This document shows positions 39,749 through 57,765 of a stretch of 64,000 nt of DNA, piece by piece. This DNA is from Cristatella mucedo. Taxonomy: Eukaryota; Bryozoa; Phylactolaemata; Cristatellidae. The position numbers were made by a program, and so were the translations under genes. The notes beneath the pieces were generated by a model. It was not told where the DNA came from. It did not search any database and saw nothing but the letters and a program-made list of their open reading frames with translations. The stretch's first letter is position 1. Each line of letters starts with the position of its first letter. The stretch spans positions 8,382,001 through 8,446,000 of the forward strand of contig WPIO01000008.1 of NCBI GenBank assembly GCA_009760855.2. Reading direction: 5' to 3'.

Positions 39749-42700
39749 TCTCTCTCTCTATCTATCTATCTCCTCTCTCTCACTCACTTCGAAGGGCATT
39801 GTTCGAGCAGCAGTTCAGTCGGTCGCATCGGAAGTCGCCTCTGCCCGGCACCTCGTCGGCTCCTTCTAGTGTGTCCTGCTACTGGCCTGCCATGCTGTGT
39901 CACGCCTATCTTGCCAGTACTTAAGCTGTTTTCTTTCGTGGCTTGCAGGTTTGGCTATCCCAATCAGCACGACATCAAGCTACGAAGCAACTACGTGCTA
40001 TCGTACGACCGCCGCAACCGGGTGGCGCACTGGGTTTTCGAGCACGTAAATCGCGACTTGCTCAAAGAGTCGAATGCCGACCGATCCAAGTGCTCCTTCG
40101 TCGGTGCGCCGCGGCCGGGTCTCCATGAGCTGCTGCGCTTGTAGCTTGTAGAGCGGCTTTTAGCTGCAGCGCCCCCTGCTGGTGGGCACACGAACTGCCG
40201 AAGCTTGTCTGGCTGAGCTGTCTGTCCTTGACTGTGTCCTTGACTTGCTGCCTATCAAGTTTCTCATGCACTTGCTTGCCTGGCAGCTTGGTAGGCAGGA
40301 GCTGCGTCCTCTCCACTGCAGCCTTTCTCACATAAATGAGCCATTGCGCCACTGAAAGAACCGTAAACCTTCAATTAGTTACCTTGTTAAGCTTGCGACT
40401 GCTGCAAAATCATCCGCAGAGATGTCCTGCCGGCAAAGGGGAGGGACAGGCTGGCTGACTAAATCAGCCTAGGTGGCAGCTGAATGGATGTGCTGGGCAT
40501 GTACTGCCCGGCCAGTAGGAAACCGTGGGACCGGACATTCGTGGCTTCTGCAATCGGTTCGCACAATGCCAGGGCACCCAAGCATTCAGCTACAGCGTTC
40601 AGGCGAGAAGCAGAGCTTGGCCGAAGCCTTGGCTTCCCGCCTGCGTTGTCGGCTTCGCGCTGGCTCCATCGAATTGCTGCTCGCAGCTTCCCTCGCTTCG
40701 AGCCTCTGCAGCGCTTCCGGCGTCTGCTCGGTGTCACTCGAAGGCTCCCGCTGCTGCACTCGTTCGGCACTTCGGAGTTCGACCTTTGCCGAGCTGCTGC
40801 CATGTAGCCACCGCACCCCCACCTTTTCCTGCCACCGCCACAGCCGCAAGCTCCGGCCTGAGAGTTTCCTCGCACTTGCATTTCGCCACGTCGTCGCCGC
40901 TGCAGAGGACGCCAGTCTGCATCCGTACTTTCGTGCCACCAATGAAGATTTTCGCAAAAGCGGTTACGATCGTGGCCATCTGGCGCCGGCTGCCAATCAC
41001 AAGCAAAGCCAGGAGGCTTGTGCCGAAACGTTCTACCTGAGTAACATCGCCCCGCAGGTGGGCATCTCCCTGCGCTTACTCACCCATCGTCTCTCTGTGT
41101 GGTGCAGGTCACGTGGGTCACACGGCGTCTCACGGGAGCGGCGCTGCCAGAACTTCGCTGGTGGCGCCTGAAGAGGGGTTAAGGGGAGGCTTCCATCGCA
41201 TTTGCTGCAGTCGCGTGCACACGATCGAGCGTCAGCGTTCATGCTGGTGCTTCGTGGGCGCAATCGGTGCTTGCTCTAGCTACTGGCACCAGCACTTTGG
41301 CTGCTCTAGGGAAAATAGCCGCTTGGGAGATACCCCGAGCTCGAATCGCCTTCTTTATAAAGGTCTGCGTAACATTAAGCACCCTGTCTTTCTTCGTCTC
41401 ATGCAACAAAGAGACAGTGGGAAGCATGGCAGAGTCAGGAGAGCAGTTGAGGTAATGAGTAGCATAGAAGTAGCAGTTCACGACTGCTGAAAAGGATGAG
41501 CCATAGTCGGCAGTAGGTGAGTAGTTGTCGTTGTGTAAGAATTGTGGAAGCGAGTTCCACAGTCTAGGACCTGCAGAGCTAAAGCTTCTGTTGCCAATGG
41601 TCTTTAAGCAGAGGAATGGGACAGCTAATTTATGGTCCATACAGGATCTGAGGGCACGAAGAGGCTGAAACTGGTGCAGCAGTTCAGCTAGGTATGAAGG
41701 AGCATAGCCGCGGAGTGCCTTGTGGGTCAGCGTAAGAACTTTGCTCTGTATCTGTTGCTCAACCGGCTTCCATCCTAGCTCTTTTAGCAAATGAGACACG
41801 TGCTCAAACCTCTAGGATTTGAAGACTAACCTTGCAGCCATATTCATAGTCAGCTGCAGTGGTCTAGTTGCTTTCTTTGGTAGCCCAGTCGAAAGGGAAT
41901 TGCAATAATCAAGTCGAGACAGAACTAAGGAGCTAGTTAAATTTTTTGCAAGCCACTGTGGAAGACAGCTCCTAATCTTGGATAGGGATCGGACATGATG
42001 GCCCGCTGTAGAAGCAGTCTTTGAATGAAGCTTGTAAAATTTAGGCAGCTGTCGAAAACAGCACCTAAATTTCGAGCACGTGGTGATGGTCGCACGATGA
42101 TCGTCATCACCTATTAGAAGAGCAAAGCCTTTTAATTCAGCCCCATGCTTAGGGTGTCCTATGAGCAGCAGTTCGGTTTTATCCTCATTTAGTTTCAAGA
42201 AGTTTTCCGACATCCAGGATCGAATGTCGGCAAGGCAAGCATTCAGTTTCTCAGTTGCTGCAGCAGATTCTGACGGTTTGAATGACAAACACAGCTGAGT
42301 ATCATCAGCATAAAAGTGATATCATAAAGTAAAGTATATATCATTATATATTATATCATTATATATTATATCATTATATATCATTATATCATAATGTAAA
42401 GCACCTAGAGAAAGATTAAGTTCTCTGAGGGCGCTTTATCAAGTGAATTATTATTATTATTATTATTATATCCTATTCCATGGGCCCTAATCACTTTTCC
42501 CAGAGTTAGTATATAATTGGAGAACAGCAAGGGACCGAGTACAGACCCTTGAGGGACTTCACAGGTGACTAGTGATCTTTTACTTTTTGCTAATCGGTGC
42601 TATCGGCGATTACTGTCAGCAAAGTTGCTTAACTAAACTCGTGCCAGCATTTATTAAAAAAATACTAGCTGATTTAAAGCCTCTTTTGTATAGCAGCAGA

Positions 42701-43878
42701 AGAGCCTGTATGGCTATCACCACTGCTTGCCGGGGTAATAAAGAATCACCGACCGCAGGATTCGAAGCCACGACCTGGGGGGGGGAGGCCCGAGGTCGTG
42801 AAAAGCAACCTAGTGTTCCATCTTGGGTTCACCATTCTTGCCACTTCACACGCAGGTGAAATCATACCAGCGACTCGAAACTGGAAGCTGGTTAAACTCA
42901 CCCTACCAACTTTTTGTTGGTGCAATTAGCGAGCTACTAATAGTACAGTAAGTATATCGTGCAATACTGTGGTAAGAAATCACTGCTTGGAACGGCTCCG
43001 GCCAAGCAGACTCCGAAAAGCGAGACGAATCGTATTCGTGGTATTTCTTCCGGTGGATGCACTTCCGGTGGTCGTCGCGGCTCGATGCTCGTGAGCCCAG
43101 CCAGCCTGGCACCTGCACAAGCGGCAATCACATCCTGCCTGCCCGTAGCCAGCCGCTTCGTGTCCCCCCCTTACTCAGAAGTGCAGCGGCCGCTTCCGGC
43201 TTGTGCCGGACAGGATTATTCTGCTGCCGATCGTCATTGCTCCGCTCGGCGCTCCGTTGGTAGGTCGGCGAGGGATTCAACCAGGGCGCCTGGATGCAGC
43301 TGGAGAAGCTCGTGCGCTACCTGGCCAATCGGCACAGAAACATCTACGTGTGCACCGGGCCTCTGTACCTGCCCAGGTACTGTGCCCGCCCACCGCCGGC
43401 GGGGCCTCGCTCAACGTGCGCACCTCTTCTCTCGGCTGAGTGCTCGGGCGCGGCCGTCCATCCGTCTGCCACGCCAGGGTTTCTCAGCAGTAGTTTTCGT
43501 TTCGATATCGCCGCTAATAGGTCGGAAGCCAATGGAAAGCTCTACGTGAAGTACGAGGTCATTGGCGCCAATCACGTGGCCGTACCGACGCATTTTTTCA
43601 AGGTGATTGTCATCGAGTCCACTGACGGCCAGTACTATGTCAAGTCGTACGTCCTGCCCAATCAGAAGATTGCCGACAGCCTCTCGCTGGAGACTTTCTC
43701 CGTGAGTCTAGACGTAGTCGAGCGGGCGGCGGGGCTGCTGTTCTTTCAGCACAATTCTCTTTACAAGGACGCCATCAAGCCAGCGCCGCTCAAGCTCACC
43801 GAGGGCTTCTCTTCCTCTGCGCCGCCTCCTCCGCACTGGAGGGGAGTACAGGAGACTTTGGTCGAGAAGATGAAATAG
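38494..43878 (+). CDS. ENDOG: Endonuclease G, mitochondrial
   Basis: Five exons join in phase: 38494-38729, 39949-40103, 40906-41057, 43264-43376, 43521-43878 (337 aa). The N-terminus ([20 protein letters not shown]) is basic and hydrophobic as a mitochondrial presequence should be. [20 protein letters not shown] opens the nuclease domain. The DNA/RNA non-specific endonuclease motif [11 protein letters not shown] has its catalytic histidine at residue 155, followed by [22 protein letters not shown] and [11 protein letters not shown]. EndoG is an intermembrane-space nuclease that acts in mtDNA maintenance and can move to the nucleus in cell death. Exon 1 has an alternative GT at 38702, but only the donor at 38730 keeps frame. 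Intron 3 (2.2 kb) holds an inactive LINE B copy and a SINE. The domain and its length match the family well. Confidence 0.95.
39195..39345 (+). mobile_element. tRNA-headed SINE, type 2, in ENDOG intron 1
   Basis: Head with CATATGTTCGAATCTTGC, body with GATCCTTTATTGCCAACC, tail GCAGCTATACAAAATGACTG. Same layout as the copy at 19.1 kb. Confidence 0.7.
39530..39602 (-). mobile_element. Diverged LINE family A tail, minus strand, in ENDOG intron 1
   Basis: The plus strand reads GCACTCCTAGAGAACTATAC, then CTCTTGCTAGACAC: the reverse complement of a decayed family A tail. Confidence 0.5.
39679..39782. repeat. CT microsatellite in ENDOG intron 1
   Basis: About 100 bp of CT repeat with CTTT and CTAT interruptions at its right end. 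Confidence 0.95.
41385..42565 (-). mobile_element. LINE family B copy in ENDOG intron 3, interrupted by a LINE A tail
   Basis: Minus-strand reverse transcriptase C-terminal half: [18 protein letters not shown] (42550-42490 region), the YADDTQL catalytic box just left of the insertion (about 42310), [40 protein letters not shown], then [20 protein letters not shown]. The frame breaks near 41805 and in the catalytic region, so it is inactive. An unrelated tail sequence (about 42325-42470) separates HGIGY from YHFYADD. Confidence 0.8.
42325..42470 (+). mobile_element. LINE family A tail nested in LINE B
   Basis: Starts with TATATCATTA-type repeats, contains GTAAAGCACCTAGAGAAAG and GTTCTCTGAGGGCGCTTTAT, and ends in ATTATT repeats. 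ATATC flanks both sides, a likely target-site duplication. Confidence 0.7.
42650..42800 (-). mobile_element. tRNA-headed SINE, type 2, minus strand, in ENDOG intron 3
   Basis: The plus strand shows the reverse of the tail (TTTGTATAGCAGCAGAAGAG), body and head (CAGGATTCGAAGCCACGACC), followed by a G-run. Confidence 0.65.
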
Positions 43879-44259
43879 ATGTCCCGCTGTATGTAGTCTC
43901 CCGCTCGACTGGCGTTTGCCAATGTGCCGGTTGCGTGCCTCTCGTAGGATGTGTGCACTAGCTTGCAGCAGGTTTTCTGCCAGCACATTTTTGCAGACGT
44001 GCCTCCTGTCTTTTCGTCACGTGGGTGCCGCCGACCATAGTAGTTTCTTAGTGGTGATACAAAACTTAATGATGCTGGCATTTGCTTTTCCTAGCGACAC
44101 AATATTGCTAACCAGCTTCAGCTGTTGGCACGCATGTAACTCGGGTGTTATTTGCGCCAGTGTTTTACTAGAGTGGCAATAGTTAGTGCCCTGCTGAGCG
44201 CCCAAGTGGGACCATTTTTTTCTGCAGACTGGCTGCCGTCTTTCGAGAGGGTAGCAGAC

Positions 44260-44265
44260 AATAAA
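44260..44265 (+). terminator. ENDOG polyadenylation signal
   Basis: AATAAA 382 bases after the ENDOG stop codon, followed by a GT-rich stretch. Confidence 0.65.
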
Positions 44266-45887
44266 CTTTGTGCGCGCCAGCATGGCGCTCGTGGCCGATC
44301 TTAGCAGTTGCTGCTGCTGCTGAGTGCTGTCTTGTGCTTGGAGCTCTACATCAGTTGGCCAGCGATCGGCCGCTGTTTCATCTCCTTGTGATGTGTTGCA
44401 TAGACAGACAGCACATCTTATTGGTCAGTGGGCAGTGATGCCCGCCCCCTCCGGCATGAGCTGCTCGGAATAATTTGCCCGAGCATTGAGTGTCAGGTCC
44501 CTCGGGCTGGCATGACGAGCTCTCCGACGAACGACGCTGAACAATAAGTAGCATTACATTCGCATTGCAAGTTCCCTTCTGCCCATGTGAGATCTATTCC
44601 TTCCCGTAGGACCAGCCACCAAAGCTGCCTCCTCTCCCCCCCCCAAGATGTGCACCAATCGCATTGTAATCACATCCTCTAGCCTGGCCGCCACGCCTCC
44701 CTCCGTGCGACCCTCCGTGCTGCCTGCCCTGGCGACTTGCTTCCATGGCGACCTCAAGCAGCCTTTCTCCTCCCACGATGGCGTAGCAGTGCCTCTGCCG
44801 AGTGGAAAAAATTATATAGTGCATCGACGCTTATGGCAAGTAGTGCCAGACCCGGCTAGTGCCCACCACAAAACTTCAAAGTGACGAACGGTGCTCGGTC
44901 GGGTTGCATGCCATACATAAAAAATGCAAGGCCAAACGACCAAATTGAGCCCCGTTGGAATGTGGGTGCTCTCGAACGAAAGTAAATGCACAGGCTGGTA
45001 CGATTGAACCTACCCAAGAGGATTCGCTATGCATTGTGGACACTGGGGTATTAGTAGTTGCTTGGATGGACTCCCAATTCCTTTTTGCAGCAGCAGAAAC
45101 ACCGTCCTTTTAGCATTGACTATATGCACCCTAGCAGGTGCCAAAGGACGTCCTGTTCATCAGCTGCAGCCAAGCGCACCCCATCAAGAATCGATTGTGT
45201 TCAAGCCAGCAGCAGCAGACTATTCACAATCCAAGCAGGCATTTGCTGGTCCAAGTAGCTATGCTGAATACTGAGTTGCATTCATCCAAGAGCGGGTACA
45301 GTCGAGTTGTCTACTCTCATAGTTAATGCTCACAGTCAATACTTCGTTTATGATTCACCCCCTCTCATAGCCCATGCGGCTTGTAAGAAAATGAAAAGCT
45401 GATCACTGAGAATCAAAGTAAGGACCAACGAAAGTCAAGCAATCATAAGATTGCCCCATCAACCCTAAGGCAGCCTTCACCACTGCCGGCTCTGTTGCTA
45501 AAGATCGAACAAAATTTCAACACCGCCTGCACCAGAGCACAAAGGTATCATTCTCAGCATCGGTCTCAGACAGCAGAAGCACCTCTCAGTAGCCGGTGCT
45601 GTACTGGTATGCCTGGCTCATTCATCCGGCCCATGCAATTCCAATCAACTACAGCTCTTGCTTGGGGCTGCATGAAATTCAACGAGCCCTTCATCGAGTA
45701 CTTAAACTAGTGAAGCGAACACACTTATCTCTCCTGGCAGCTTTCGACTTACGAAGAAGCATTGCAGTCAAAGCAGCCTAAGTCACTAGATCGCCAACAG
45801 CTATCGGTATACCAGCGGTGTATCGATGTGCTAAGGCCCGTCCGACGTGGGCAAGGTCGGATCACAAAGCTACAATTAATGCATGGC
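44266..45887. other. Intergenic between convergent ENDOG and SORD
   Basis: Short open frames only; no repeat or gene recognised. A C-run is at about 44636-44644. Confidence 0.35.
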
Positions 45888-45893
45888 TTTATT
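45888..45893 (-). terminator. SORD polyadenylation signal
   Basis: AATAAA on the minus strand, 306 bases after the stop codon. Confidence 0.55.
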
Positions 45894-46198
45894 TCACTGC
45901 CGAAGTACTATGCTACGAAGGTTAATTTTTTCCCAGCAGGCCTACACGTCACATCGTTTTGGATCAATAGCAACATGCCAGCCACGAAAAAATCGTCTGG
46001 CTGGCGGCACGCTACGATAGTACCAGCTCAAATTATTGCACCATTGAAAGGGAATTGTAACTAGCAGAGCAGCCCTAAGAAATTATGATCTGGCATGTTA
46101 TGATCGCGCATTGGTGATGGCATCGAATATCTGCCATCGAACATCTGCCGTTCAATGCCAGCCCTTTGTCCTGACATAGAGACCAATTCCGCTGAATT

Positions 46199-53929
<7,731 letters not shown>

Positions 53930-54611
53930 GCGAAAGTTTAGCTTCGGACACGCCTACTCCAGAGCAGCTGTATTACCACGCCACACATACACTGATTAGT
54001 GTCCATGGTTAACTCTGATATTCCGCGTTCGATATTTGTAATATAGTCAGAATTTACTTAAATATTGGCCGGTAGCGGAATAATTAGATAGCTTTTCAGC
54101 AACTGGTCTCGGATAATCGTTCAAGGTCAGACCCAAATTGCGGAGCACCATGACAGCCGCCGAAGTTGTTTCTCTTTCTGCTTGCACCTCCGCTTCTCTG
54201 GTTAGACTGCCGGCTTGCTGATACGCTCGCGCTCGTTGTCAGCAAGCTCGTCATCGTCGTCGTAACGAGACTCTCGCCATCTCTCCGGACGCCTGCCACT
54301 TGTATCTACTTGAGACGCGTGCGCTTGCAGTCTTCGCCGACGCAATCTCTTAGCCGGATCTCCCGTCCCCTCCCCGGGTACGTCGAGCCGCTGCTTGTCG
54401 CTTCCAGTGCGGGATTGTGCCGCATCGACGCGAGAGCCTCCGACCGCCTTTCCATAGCCCCCTCGTTGCTATGTCGTCGCTGCGCTGTGCTGCGATTAGT
54501 CGTGGCATTTGCTGGCCGCGTTATCAGCTCAAGCAGCTTGGAGCGGGCTGAGGGGGGAGGAGGACGCGGTGGGGTAACCGCCCCATCGGCGGGGCATCCT
54601 TTCGGATCCGG
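53930..54611. promoter_or_regulatory. Divergent promoter interval between SORD and MTG2
   Basis: The start codons of SORD (minus) and MTG2 (plus) are 682 bases apart. The MTG2 side is GC-rich from about 54150. No TATA box is obvious for either gene. A shared bidirectional promoter is an inference from spacing. Confidence 0.4.
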
Positions 54612-56776
54612 ATGCCGAGCGCTACCCGTGCTTCCGCGCTAGATGCTAGGTGCTGCTGCTTCCGGTGCCTAGGATCCTCGTGCGCGTTGCAGAGCACGCA
54701 TATGGACGTCGGTGCCACGTGCGTCGCCCTTGTCGTGCGACGGTGCCGTGCCCTACCGACCGCCTCGGCGGCAACTTGGTGCCGCCTCCGGCACTCGAGA
54801 GCTCGAGTCGTTCCACCTCGCGAAGAGCGGTCGGAGAAGGCGCTGGCCAAGCATTTCCTCGACTATAAGCGCGTCCTCGTCGCCGGCGGTGACGGCGGAG
54901 ACGGTCTCGTCTCCTTCCTCGCACTGCCCAAGAACGCCTGGGCCGGTGAGTGGTGTGGTCGCTTGACTTTGGCGTCGAACGTGGGTGGTTGACCAACCTG
55001 TGCAGAGAGCCGGCGCACAGAGACAGACAGACAGAGAGGGAGGGATACAGACAGACAGACCGAGAGCCGGGCGCGTGAACGCTAGCTGCGTACGGTCGCT
55101 GCGAAAGCAGGCGCTGCCTCCGCAGGCCCTGTCACAATCTACGCCGCTATCGCCGTCTGGTGCTCGTCCAGGTCCGGACGGTGGCGACGGCGGTCATGGA
55201 GCGCACGTCATCGCCCAGGCCGACGCGAGCGTGAGGTCGCTGGAGGCCGTTCGGAGCATCTACCGCGGCAAGCCGGGTGAGCGCGGCGGCAGCAAGAACT
55301 GCACGGGAAAGTGTGCCGAGCACCTGATAGTCAAGGTTAGCTGAACGACCGCACGGCGGCCACGGATCGAGCGCCTGCTCATGCGAACGCCGAGTTTGCA
55401 TCGCGAGGCAGTGCACGTGCCCGAGTGGCGTCGGCCGCTTCGAGCGCTTTCGGATGGTGCTTCATGAGAAATTGTCACCGACCGAGGCTGAACCTACCTC
55501 TGCCATTGCTTATGCAGTGCTGCTGCGGTAGGGCAGAGCAAGAGAGCAGTAAGGCGGAAGCGTTTCGAAACTCGCTCTAGACAAGTTCACGGAGGGGTTT
55601 GGGGGCCGGCGTTGCTTGAACCTCGTCGACGAAGTCGCCGCACGATCCCGGTCGCTTGCCGATTGCGTCACTCGCTCGCTCCCATCCAGGTTCCCGTCCC
55701 GTTCAGGTTCCCGTCGGCACCGTGATCAAGGACGAGGCGGTGGCCTCGCGACGGGCGGCGAGGCTGGCTGAGCTTCGCGAGCACGGCCAGATGTTCGTGA
55801 TGGCTCGCGGTGGGGCCGGTGGCAAGGGCAACCGCTTCTACCTGTCCAATGCCTGCCGTGCCCCGACCGCCGGCGAGCTCGGTGCCTCCGGCGAGAGGCG
55901 CAGCCTGGCGCTGGAAATGCGAATCATGGCCGACGTAGGTAAATGGCAAAAGAAAAAGGGGAAGCTCCAAACCACCGCTGTGAGCGAGCGACCTGCTTTG
56001 TTGGGCCTCCTCTGCGGTCCTCGGCGAGCCGCTGCTGCCGTTTTTCCCGTTGGATCGTCCAGCTGCCCTTTGGCTGCCTCTGCCATTGGCAGCCTATCCC
56101 TTTACTATCGGCGTTTCTGCCTCTGCCATTGGCGTTTCCGCCTCTGCCATTGGCGTTTCCGCCTCTGCCATTGGCGTTTCCGCCTCCGCCATTGGCGTTT
56201 CTGCCTCCGCCATTGGCGTTTCCGCCTCTGCCATTGGCGTTTCTGCCTCCGCTGCCGCAGGTCTGGTGGGCTTCCCTAATGCCGGCAAGTCGTCACTGCT
56301 GCGGGCCATATCGAGGGCACGACCGAAGGTGGCCGCCTACCCCTTCACCACGCTGCGTCCACACGTGGGCATGGTCCGCTACGAGGACGGCGTCCAGATC
56401 GCCGTCGCCGACATACCGGGCCTCGTCAGCGGGGCGCACCGTAACCGCGGGCTGGGCGTGTCCTTCCTGCGGCACATCGAGCGCTGCTCGTGCCTCGTAT
56501 ACGTCATCGACCTGTCGGAGCCGCGGCCGCGAGAGCAGCTGGAGCAGCTGCGCCACGAACTCGAGCAGTACAAGCGAGGCCTGTCCATGCGGCCACACGC
56601 CGTCGTCGGCAACAAGATCGACCTGCCGGAAGCTCGAGCCAACGTCACCGAACTGAGCTCAGCTGCCGGCAGCCTGCCCGTCTTCGCCGTGTCGGCCAAG
56701 GAAGGTCTGCACGTGGACGCCCTGCTCGAACACTTGCGAAGTCTGTACGACGCCTATGCCAAATACGCAGGCTCCA

Positions 56777-56781
<5 letters not shown>
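54612..56781 (+). CDS. MTG2: Mitochondrial ribosome-associated GTPase 2 (Obg family)
   Basis: Four exons join in phase: 54612-54945, 55172-55335, 55707-55938, 56261-56781 (416 aa; human about 406). An Arg/Cys-rich, acid-poor N-terminus (about 1-75) fits a mitochondrial presequence; an in-frame ATG at 54702 is an alternative start. The glycine-rich Obg fold spans about 88-243 (GGDGGDG, GPDGGDGGHG, KPGERGGSKNCTGK, VPVGTVIKD, ARGGAGGKGN). The G domain has G1 GFPNAGKSS (247-255, Lys253), switch TT at 273-274, G3 DIPG (294-297) and G4 NKID (361-364), ending with a C-terminal helix LYDAYAKYAG. Obg GTPases act late in large-subunit assembly; MTG2 does so in mitochondria. Acceptors at 55688 and 55706 are duplicated. 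The stop codon abuts a GA microsatellite. Confidence 0.94.
56100..56256. repeat. 21-bp minisatellite in MTG2 intron 3
   Basis: About seven units of GCCATTGGCGTTTCCGCCTC plus T. ATTGG occurs at 56128, 56149, 56170, 56191, 56212 and 56233. The array is pyrimidine-rich, lacks AG dinucleotides, and runs to within a few bases of the exon 4 acceptor. Confidence 0.95.

Positions 56782-56848
<67 letters not shown>
56780..56848. repeat. GA microsatellite directly after the MTG2 stop codon
   Basis: About 34 GA units that begin within the TGA stop codon (56779-56781), followed by a purine-rich stretch. Confidence 0.95.
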
Positions 56849-56851
<3 letters not shown>

Positions 56852-57584
56852 AGGAGGGAAAGATGGAGGGGAGGAAAGTTGAAGAAAGGAAAAGACTCCT
56901 CAGGAAAAGGCTCTAGCCTCCACTGTTGCCCGTTCGCTCGCTCGCTCATTTTTTCCGCCCGAGCTGAGCTGTGCCGTCGCCCTCCTGCGACATCCTGTCA
57001 ATGGCCCCAGGGCAACAGTGGCGAACACTCGAAAGGCACTATGCTCTTCATCCGACATTCTCCCTTCATCCGCCATACGGTGCGGCGACCGTCGAAGCTT
57101 TTCGATCAGCCGAATATGTGCCGTCGTGGCGAGCGGTGCCGACCGTCGAAGCTGACCTCGAACCGCTTGTAATACATTCGAAGGGCTTTCGACGGCGTCT
57201 TGTAAATCGGACGTCTGCGTTGCACTGTGCGAGGCTGCTGCTGTTTCTCGGCCGGCGTTGAGTGCTCGAGCGGCAGCGAACACATTTATTCGTGCGTTTC
57301 CGTCTCGAGAGATTCCTGTAAATTATCGTGCACGAGTTGATTCGGTGGTGGTGGTGCCTCCGTCCATGCGTGTCAGCCGCGACTGGAATTCGGAGGCAAG
57401 CCGCGAGTCGAGGAATGGAAACTTGAGGGCTGCTGTGGGACATCCTCGGCTGCACTCAGCGAGCCAGACCAGGTAGCGAAGCTGCAGCATTGGACTAGTT
57501 AAACCGATTCGGTGGCCCGCTTCATTGAACTTGACCCCTTCTAGCTCGGTGCCAGAAGCTCGGTTTTTGTCGGGCAGAAGTTGA
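56849..57584. other. MTG2 3' flank; nothing recognised
   Basis: Open frames here are short and without motifs. No clear AATAAA for MTG2 was found within 700 bases of the stop. Confidence 0.35.
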
Positions 57585-57765
57585 CGGTTGGCCCAGGGTT
57601 AAAGGTGCTGGCCTCTAACGACCGAGGTCTTCAGCTCGGGCGCTACGACATATATTTAAAGCGCCTGGATAGAAATTAAGTAATCTTAGGGCGAAAGCGG
57701 TGGCCATAGCCTTTAAGGCTCTTCTGCCGCTAAAGGAATGAAGCTGTTAAATCAGCGAACCTCTC
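57585..57765 (+). mobile_element. Chimeric SINE with both tail types
   Basis: A tRNA-like head (CCCAGGGTTAAAGGTGCTGG; ACCGAGGTCTTCAGCTCGGG) is followed by a type 1 tail (AAAGCGCCTGGATAGAAATT, GGGCG; 57657-57694) and directly by a type 2 tail (GGTGGCCATAGCCTTTAAGG, CTCTTCTGCCGCT; to about 57732). Confidence 0.6.
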
